64,000 nt of DNA from Coccinella septempunctata (lineage: Eukaryota > Arthropoda > Insecta > Coleoptera > Coccinellidae). Both the position numbers and the translations under genes were made by a program. A model generated the notes under the pieces. That model made no database searches. It saw only the letters and a list, made by a program, of their open reading frames with translations, and was not told the origin of the DNA. Positions 55,440 through 64,000 of this stretch are shown here, in pieces (position 1 is the first letter of the stretch; every line of letters begins with the position of its first letter). The stretch is taken from contig NC_058190.1 of NCBI RefSeq assembly GCF_907165205.1, forward strand, positions 29,477,345 through 29,541,344, given 5' to 3'.

Positions 55440-56663
55440 TACTCCATTCACATTTATTTTAGCAGTCGGTTGGCCATGAAATAATATTCTAAAATTTTTG
55501 TAACTAGAACGGATTAAGGTTTGCACTCATGAAAAGTCGTTAATGTCATAACGCCGTTGCCACAACTAATATCCATTTTTATTGCGAAAATGCCGAAAGT
55601 GATTGAAAAAAAGAGACAGGGTTTCAGGAAGTGATATTTAGAATTCAGGTCCGCTCATTCAAATAGTTATACCCTGATATTCTAAAATCCACAATACGTC
55701 AGACCTCGCGTCAGACGGTAGCGAACATATTATTCAATATAAGAGAATTTATAAAATGTTTCATCTGAATCTAAACGACTCATATTTCAGCTGATTATTT
55801 CCACAATCAGAAAGATTGTGAATGAAGAGGATGACAAAGAATTTCCTTCTATTGGGAGACCCAAAATTGTGGTGGCATTTGAGAATTTTATGTTTGAGTG
55901 AATTAATGCTAAAAGTTTACTACAGGATTTTCGATGAAGTTCATCGTAGAAGTTTCCGAAAATTTATTTTTCTATTTTTCATTTGACTTGTCCTATACAT
56001 TGTTATTGTCTTAAGGTACCAATAAATACCTCATTATTATTATTTCATCAATGTATTAAGATGAACAGCCACAAGTACGCGCCAGTTGTCCTGTTAATTG
56101 TTTATTCATGTGGAATTTTCGTTCAAAGGTGAAGTTCATCTTGACTTGAAACTTCCTTTAATTCCTTTTACTTATATTAATACAAGATGATTTTTATTGA
56201 AGAATTTAACAGTCTTGTACTTATCTGTTAATTTCTCCGGTAGATACCCATTCCCAACCACTGCATCATATGCATTTCATCTTCGGGTTAATATTTTTGA
56301 AATCTACAACTGATGTAACGTATTCAAACTTTAGCCAAAGAAGATAACGAACATTAACTCTCCTCATGCTAGGCATATTATATTATACTGATCTCTTGTA
56401 TTTTCCATGCAAATAACTGGATTTGGTATGCCTTCAATCAGTTTGTATTAACTTCAATTATGTTCGTCACATATTTTCCGAAGAGATTCGACACTGCGAT
56501 AAAATACGTAATAACAGAAACTTTTACGTAGAACGGGCAACATAGACATAGAACACAAAAATGTTCTGACAAGCGTCATAACCCCACATTTTCGTACTAT
56601 ACAGAGTGAAATGTGTCAAATTTCCATGACCAACCGAGTGCTAAAATAAAAGTGAATGGAGTA
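55440..56663. mobile_element. Repeat B, full-length copy (1224 bp)
   Basis: Terminal inverted repeats of about 40 bases: TACTCCATTCAC(A/T)TTTATTT, then TAGCA(G/C)TCGGTTGG(C/T)CATG. TA on both sides (55438-55439 and 56664-56665). Stretches such as ATGCCGAAAGTGATTGAAAA hint at a lost open frame. It provides the intact comparison for the 16719-17780 copy. Confidence 0.8.
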
Positions 56664-57129
56664 TATACATCGTAATTTTGTATGGAAAGTGGAGAGGCAC
56701 TTTTAAGGAAAAGTTAATTCCGCGCAAAGTGCGAGATGCATTTCATCCATTGCGTCAGATCACAAGAATCCAAACAATCTGAGGCGATCAGAAAAGTTCT
56801 TGGTAAAAATTTCAACCGATTTCCACCAGTTTCATACGTAAGAGACATGAATTTCGAACGGATCGCGGTGTTTTTTTTTTGTAGAAAGGTTCTACCTATT
56901 TCAGTAATATGAATAAAGCACAGTAAGAATCTGAACATGTTTATTAATTCTCTTTGAATATTGAATTGATTTGGTCATTATTGAAAAGTCATGACCAAAC
57001 TAAAGAACTGAATTACATGAAAATAAATATTGGACACTTTATCAAAATTCAATTAAGCTATAAAAAGACATGATGCTCTCTCCTTATTCAAAACGTTCAA
57101 CTGTTTAAGTTCCATAAAAGAAAATAGGT

Positions 57130-57385
57130 CCCACATTTTGCCATTGACTGATGCATACCAAACTCCTTTTTTTTTGGATAGTCCAAGGATAGGTAATCAA
57201 TCTTTTCTTAAATTTTCTGATAACATGTCAATCTTCATGAAAGCAAACTGATGTCTTTCATTCAAAATCGTGTGGCATAAAATATGCCAACAGATACTCC
57301 AGCCACTTGAGATAAAAACCAAACAGGTTCGTGGAGCTTCTGTCATATTTTCATTATTGCTGAAAAACTCTGAGGTTTTTTCTTT
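57130..57385. repeat. Repeat D copy 2
   Basis: Reverse-complement match to 48330-48620 along the whole length; see that entry for shared blocks. The outer limits are not defined. Confidence 0.65.
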
Positions 57386-57399
57386 GGTCGATTAGTACT

Positions 57400-60300
57400 T
57401 GTTTTGCTTGAACATACCTGTTCCGTCAACGCATTGCAAAACAGTATACTTTCGAAACAATGATTCTTTTAGCAAAAGCTACGAATTACGTTCAGACACC
57501 GACGTTCAAAATTCCATATTCTACTTGACGACGAATTTTTTTGAACGCATGTTAATATGCACCTCGGCAATAAAGTGTCTTTACTGTCTCGCTTGTTTGC
57601 TATATCCTCGGCTGCGCCTCGGCTATCAACTTGCAGGCTTGACTGTAATAGACAGTTTTTCGTCCTCGGTGCATAAATATCTATTTTGTCATAATGTTAT
57701 AAAATTATAGAAAACACTAGGACACGTCAAAATTTCAAATTCAATGGGGCGTTTTCAAGTATAAAATCAAATATACAGGGTGATTCGTGCAAATACATCA
57801 CAGTCCGTCCCCTTTATTTTAAATGAAACACCCAATATATTTTTCTCTTTCTCAAAGCTTATTGATAACCTGATTTCAACGAACTACCATCATCTTATAT
57901 GGTTTGTTTAGAATAGTACCGGATAAAATTTCGACAGTATTTAATTGGTTACAAGAAACTGAATGCGAGATATAATTTATCAAGGAATTGCGGCTGAGCA
58001 TATGAGGAAAATCGTTTGAATATCCATAGGATGAACTTTTGTGTGAGATATGTATGTTTTGGTGGCGCCTATATGACTAGACCGTAAGGTTTTTCCCATA
58101 TATCTATTATATTCTATATCGATAATGGGACCTCGAAAATTGAAGCCAGCCCGTGGCCGGAATCGACTTATGCGCATGTGCAGAAATATTAAGAATAAAA
58201 ATACCTGATTAGTTCTGTCTCTTTCTGATACATGGTTTTATGAATTGACAGGAATTAAATGATTTTACTTCACAACCGTTCGAATATTTTCGACCTTAAC
58301 CTATCAATATGTTGATATTGGTCTGAATCAGGTTCAAACTCAGGTTTGCATTACGTAGTATAATTTGTATTTCTTCGTTGATTTCTAATAACTAGAAGTA
58401 AAATTCTTGAAACTTCATCATTTTGCAACACTAGACGCTCGGATTCATAACAAAAGTGAAATATTATGTGTAATCCACAGAAAACCTGCGGAGTGCGGAG
58501 ACTAACAAAAGTGATGTTGAATTAACAAAATTTTAGGACTGTGAATACATTTTTCTAGGTTGTTCACTATCGTATATTGTCTGCATTGTATCTAGATAAG
58601 TCTGTTATTGTCTTGAAATTCAGTTGGGAGTTGAGGTAATAATTCTAGTTCAATTTATATGATTGTTTTTTCAGCACTGAAATAGTGAAATATCTAAATC
58701 GACATCTATATATATAAAGCTCAACTGTAGTTACTAGTACCTACAAGTTTCTCATCTTCTGGCAATATTATTGCCAAATTGATTATTGTATTGCTTCTAT
58801 TGAAGCATGGCTCTTTTAATGAGCACTCTGTACTTTTATATATAAAATATAACTACATATTACATTAAATGTTGACCAAAGAATATTTTTTATTGACTAT
58901 TTAGTAGATTTACAAGAGGGGAAATTCAGGAGGTGAGATAAGTATGATGTTGACACAAACACGCAATATTGAAACTGGTATGAAACAGTAATATTAAACG
59001 AAATTGTTATTATGTCACTCTTGAGTTTACTCAGTATAGACAATACCATTCCTATTCGGCACTTATTATTTCACAAATCATAATAATATTGAGTGAATAG
59101 TTTTGATGCACTCATTTGGTTTGATCTCTTTTCGTTGATTTATCTGAAAGTTGAAAAAAACGGATAAATTCTCGATGAATTCAATATTCATTAACTTTCG
59201 CGTCGAATAAAATTCTTCTCAAAATGTGTACAAGAATTTGAAATAAATCATCATTCGAATTCATTCAACTACAAATATGAAAACAAACTAACCAATATCT
59301 TGATTGTCATTTTCGAACTTCTAATTCGCGCATGCGTACAAGTGGATTCCTCCCAACGATTTGGCATAACTTTTTGTCGTAGTCTAGAACGCGTGTTATC
59401 GATATTGGTATAATACATATATGGTTTTTCCATAGAGTGTAGGTATATAGCATATGTTTCTTTCTAACCATAGATTAGAGTTACCTTAATCTATGTTTCT
59501 AACACAACTAACACAGCCCTCTTGAGGATTTAAGGGGCTGTATTTCTGGTGAGTCAATAAATATTCACGGACCACAGATTGAAGATTTCTCTGCAATCTG
59601 TGTTACGGACGCGGTATGTGGAAAAGCAGTTGCGCCACCTCACGAAAGTCATCGAAATCTCGGAGAACCATTGATTGAATTCCTGGTGAGACTTCCCTGT
59701 TTAGCTGTAAAGTTGGCGCCACTCATCCACAACTGGGTCTGTCATACTCAAGAGTCGAAAATTTTCCGTTTGTATATATATATATATATACATATATTTA
59801 TATAGCTTCTTTGATACGAAGTGGAAAATTGGAAATTAAGTCATTTTATGAGAAATAAAAAACTCACATTTCGAACAATTTTCTACATCATCCACATATC
59901 ACAAACTGAAAGTTATTACTTTTGAAATTTGCAGTGTAACAAAATAATAGGTAATTGGTGTCATTTATCTGTTATACACAAAAAGTTCCCTCCACGTGCC
60001 TGTGTGTCAGATATTTTATCTGCGATACCTACTTGCTACTTGTAGTTTGACAATGGCAAAAGCACGAGACCTAACCTCAAAATTCAAGGAAACGTCTAGC
60101 CACGATCGTCGCTATTTCACGAGGAATGCCGATTTGGCGAATACGTCCGAATAATGAATAATATTCAGTTCGTTTTTGAATCGCGTGGGGAAATGTAGTC
60201 CGCGAAAAATCAAAATCGGTTGGTGTGCTCTTTCTAAAGTCGTGATTGTATTTTCACATTTTTTTCGGATGCGAAGGTAACTCTTTGTTTTGAATAAACT

Positions 60301-62445
60301 CTATTTTCCTCGAGCCTCCCAGGATGCGTTTTACATTCCATAAATGTAAATTAGAAAAAAAGAATTTTTTGAAAATATTAGTTGAGGAATTTGGAATTAT
60401 AAATGAGAATGAGTGATTGGTTGATTAATAATTTCTCTAATATTCATGTGTTAGTTTAATCCCATTGAATCGTTTATTTAACATTAATTGTGTGTAGTTG
60501 TGTAGTTTTGAGGTTAAGTGCGAAAGCCATTGGCGAGAAATATAAACAACTATAGTGTTGTTTTTTATGAATTAGTACTTGTTCCTTTGAAATCTGTTTT
60601 TTCGAAACCAGTTGTGGCTTTGACATACAAAGATTCGTTTTGTTTTCAGATAAATAATGCACAAAGTTATTCTTCCATTAATTACTATGCGATATTTTTC
60701 AATGTCGCCAAAAGATAAGAGTATGACATAAACTTGCAATATTTAATAATTAGAAGGTATGATACAGTGTCTACAGGAAAATGGATCTTGAAAGAACCGA
60801 ATAGTGACAATTTTTAACGATCGAAGACCTGGTTTTTGAAAAAAACCAAACCATCATTGGAATAACAGGCTTCAAATTGAAGAGTTTGGAGGTCAAGAGG
60901 CCTAAAAAATTTTAACCTTGAAAGTAAACCTTCCTGAATATATGTCGATTTATTGAGGACATCCACCCCGAAATTGAACAATGATAAAATCTGTTAAAAA
61001 AGTTTAAAATTCCGCTCAGTTCAATAGTGGAATATTATTATAATATAGTATTTATGTGTAGCAGTGAAAAACTAACACCTACGACTTCATGGAAGAAAAA
61101 TGATTGTCAAGATTAACCACAAGAAAGATTTATATAGGTGCAGAATCGAAGAATCTGAAACATTGATTATCCGCATGTAAATGTTCCACAGTACATGCGA
61201 GAAGCAATAGAAGTATCAGTTATCATTCGTCTCGATGTTTTGACCTGTGAATCAAATAGATTCTGATGTCACAAATAGTTCAATTTATGAGAAACATTCA
61301 ATAATGATTATTAATGATCGATTTGCAAAAGTGAAATTTAGCATTTGAATTGTAAATTCTAGTTGAAATGGATTAAATTTTTCCTCGCAAAACAGAGTAT
61401 GTGTTTTTTTATAAACAAGTAGGTATTAATTTTGCATATAAATGCAATGTTCAATAAAAATTTAGGAATCTTAAAAGGAGAAATTTGGAAATAAGAAATT
61501 GTCTACGTTTATAATACGTATATTTTGAAATGTATTCGAGTCTCCAAAAATAATATTATCTATCTATATTATATTGATGAAATTAAATGGAATTCGATAA
61601 AAATCAGCAGCAACAGAGCACAATGTGCGGATACTTGAAAAACAATGAAATAAGTTGCTAAATAATTCATTCAGTGCTGAATCGAGTTGTTGAGTTGTCC
61701 CCTCGATTGTTTCTTTCTGTAATCAATTTAGGCTTCTGAGTTAAAATAAACAAAGCTTCACAGTTTTGCGTTTGTTTTTCGAAAGCTCAATTTCGATGGA
61801 ACGAAGTAGTTAATCTACTAATATTCAGAAGCGCAAAGATCAAAGAGTTCTTGAACTTGAAATTACATTGCGTTACGCAAAGCAATATAATATACTGGGT
61901 GGCTCACCCCAGACTCATTTTGAGGAAGTAAATGAAGATATTTTGAAAATCTTTTCTTGTACGTAGAGTGTTCAAAGGCAAAATTATAAATTATTGTCAT
62001 CTATACGTACAGAGTGTACGAAAACAAAGATATAGACCAAAGTTACACTTTTTTAAATGTACTGTATTTGACCTCAAAAATGGAATGGCAAGCTCAAATT
62101 ATAATGAGTTTCTTCAAATCATTTTATACCTTAGAAGCACCCTTTACGAGATAATAGCGAAAAATTGAAAATATGGAGTTTTTTTAAATAGCAATTAATG
62201 GAGAAACTAGTTACGCCAGCGATATAGACAGTATTTTTTCTAGTGAACAAGTTGACCACTCCTACACATAAAAAAAAATTTTAACTCTGGAATATACCGA
62301 GTAATCATAATTAATTCTCAAACATCAACTATAAATAATCGTCAAAAACTTTTTTATTTCAAATGGCACACCCGGCATTTCTATATCTCGTTGAACGTAA
62401 AAATTAATTTCGAAACTATCTTCATAAGATTTTCCTGTACCAGTG
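57400..62445. other. Gene-poor stretch
   Basis: No coding frame with family resemblance on either strand. Visible items: a CAGGGTGATTCGTG element end at 57776; a (TA)n microsatellite at 59775-59805; a G+C-richer patch at 59560-59760; and a patch at 60050-60330 that could be a promoter or first-exon region of a gene outside the window. The frames at 58-60 kb are short and overlap on both strands. Confidence 0.4.
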
Positions 62446-62448
62446 TAG

Positions 62449-63640
62449 GGGAGACCGGGGTTGGTTGTGCCAATTTTAAAGTATAATTATTTGTACATCT
62501 CGATAAAAAAACTCAAGGCTCTAAAACGCATATTTATTTAGTTTAAACATATATCTGTAGAAAAAAATAGAAACGAACTAATTGAAAGCAATAAAAACAT
62601 GGCTACTGAGAATTAAAAAAAAAACTCTAAATGTCACAACCTGCCCCGACATGGGGCTGGTTGTGACGCTTATGGGGTTGGTTGTGACGCCCCTACATAT
62701 CGTCATCGGAATTGCAGTGATTGCATACAAAATATGGACTTTTATCCGGGCATTCTTCATGAGCCCATCTAGAGCAACTGGTGCACTGCAGCCATTTTTC
62801 TTTAGGTCGAGAGATGGAGAAAGGTTCGTGGTTCGTGACAAATTAAACAGAAAGTTTCCCCTTCATCTTCCGAACCGCTATTAGCTTAAATGGTCTTAGC
62901 TTTAGCTTCACCTTTACCCTTGCATATATTTCTCTTGACACCGGTTTCCTTTGTTTTTTCTTTTGTTCTTTCAAATCTTTCATCTTTTGTTTTTCTTCTA
63001 ATTCCTTCTTATTTGGAGTATCTGTCCATATAGCCGATCTACCAGGTTTTTGCCCTTTTCTTTTAACTAGACGTTTACCAGCCTTTGGTGTTGGTCTCAA
63101 ATCTTCTGGAGAAAAATATGTTGTGATGCCAGAAGGTCCTGGTGAATTTTCAAGTTCTAAGTCTGGAAAGGAAAGGGAATATGTCTTAGATGGTGAATTT
63201 TTGGGGGTGCTTGGGGCCTCAATGTGGTTGGTTTTACTATTGGGCTGTGTTTTTGGAATGTCACAACCAACCCCAAAGCACATTTCTGCTTTGTTATCTT
63301 ATTTCCAACATTATTTCTATGAATGGCCAAATAATTTTATATATGTGAGAAAGAGCATACCTGAATTAGTATTTTAACGCCACAATACTTGTTTCAGCTG
63401 TTACATTAGTCACTTCACACAACAATATTTGGCGTCACTTTTATTTCCTAAAGCACCTCGAAAATACATAAATCATCCAAACACACGCGGTACGTTAGCG
63501 ATCAAAGCCACCGTCAGGCGCAATACGTAATAGCTATAGCTGGCTCTATTGGAATAATCGCGACGCGACTGATATCTATTAATTGAGCGCAAAAGGCTCT
63601 GTCACAACCAGCCCCCGTCACAACCAACCCCGGTCTCCCC
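62449..63640 (-). mobile_element. Pogo-like DNA transposon, non-autonomous (1192 bp)
   Basis: Perfect 22-base terminal inverted repeats beginning GGGGAGACCGGGGTTGG, flanked by TA (62447-62448 and 63641-63642). The motif GGTTGGTTGTGAC recurs near both ends (62648, 62677, 63260, 63601). On the minus strand, 63283-62843 encodes the C-terminal tail of a pogo/Jerky-type transposase: FSPEDLRPTPKAGKR, GRSAIWTDTPNKKELEEK, then a basic coiled stretch. After one frame change at about 62830-62705 comes KEKWLQCTSCSRWAHEEC, then Cys-Asn-His-Cys, the PHD-like zinc-binding end of such transposases. The HTH and catalytic domains are missing. Confidence 0.85.
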
Positions 63641-63837
63641 TACCTAAACCTGATAATTTCTCAGCAGTTTTTGACGATTATTTGTAGTTGATGTTTGACA
63701 ATCAATTATGATCACTGTGTATATATTATATCAACTGACGTTCTGAGTCAAAATTGAAAATCGAAAAACTGTTGATGATCTTCCATATATTTATACACTT
63801 ATACACATCTCTATTGATATATTCTCAATTTCTTCTC

Positions 63838-63879
63838 CTGATGAAGAGATAAAAAATAAATAATCTCGAAAGCTCGAGC
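63838..63879 (+). ncRNA. Second hammerhead-like core
   Basis: CTGATGA (63838-63844), A, stem GAGAT ... ATCTC (63846-63850 and 63863-63867), GAAA (63868-63871), then the self-complementary GCTCGAGC (63872-63879). TTTCTT before and AAGAAA after could pair as stem I. It has the same architecture as 45505-45540, including the extra A. No cleavage triplet is evident. Confidence 0.35.
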
Positions 63880-64000
63880 AAGAAAGAAAAGTTCACAATT
63901 TAATTGAAGATTGCTGCTATCCCACTAATTAAAATCGTTATAATTCACAAAACAGCAACGAATTTCAAATCATATTCAGACGACAATAATTTCAAACTGT

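Noticed and set aside
1..64000. CRISPR arrays, bacterial operons or viral genes
   Set aside because: There is no regular spacer-repeat array. The recognisable genes have introns with GT-AG borders and insect-type proteins. The only reverse transcriptases are non-LTR fragments.

Overview
The window is AT-rich, intron-containing animal DNA that is very dense in decayed mobile elements. The proteins that can be recognised point to an insect. The UDP-glycosyltransferase (UGT) exons carry the insect-type Ser-His-Gln motif and the WW-EYVIRH-GA-HLRS block, and they look beetle-like to me. That last point is an impression from protein style, not a search result. I see no bacterial, viral or CRISPR features.

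Left two thirds (about 3.0-42.5 kb): one UGT locus on the minus strand. Three constant exons lie at the left: 3218-3512 (membrane anchor and tail), 6063-6282 (UGT signature) and 8774-8996 (start of the sugar-donor domain). To their right, spread over about 29 kb, are six intact exons that each encode a signal peptide plus a complete aglycone-binding N-terminal domain: 12722-13537, 19982-20797, 25363-26184, 31640-32455, 38098-38934 and 41704-42519. I find no second copy of the constant exons. All six first exons end at a GT donor in phase 0, at the homologous residue, and the 8774-8996 exon begins in phase 0. The simplest reading is a vertebrate-UGT1A-like locus: six alternative first exons, each spliced to one shared set of three exons, giving six enzymes of about 517-524 residues with different acceptor pockets and one common donor domain, anchor and dilysine tail. 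This is the main finding.

Right of the cluster (46.5-52.3 kb, minus strand) is a complete four-exon gene for 5-formyltetrahydrofolate cyclo-ligase (MTHFS-like, 206 residues). Its 3.7-kb last intron is filled with repeats.

The rest is mobile DNA: pieces of three non-LTR retrotransposons, a tRNA-derived SINE-like element, Tc1/mariner-like, pogo-like and Harbinger-like DNA elements, and many non-autonomous elements, several nested in one another. In four places a related copy inside the window preserves the unoccupied site, so boundaries and target duplications (TA or TTA) can be read directly. A 500-N assembly gap (37272-37771) lies inside the UGT locus. From 56.7 to 62.4 kb I see no gene.
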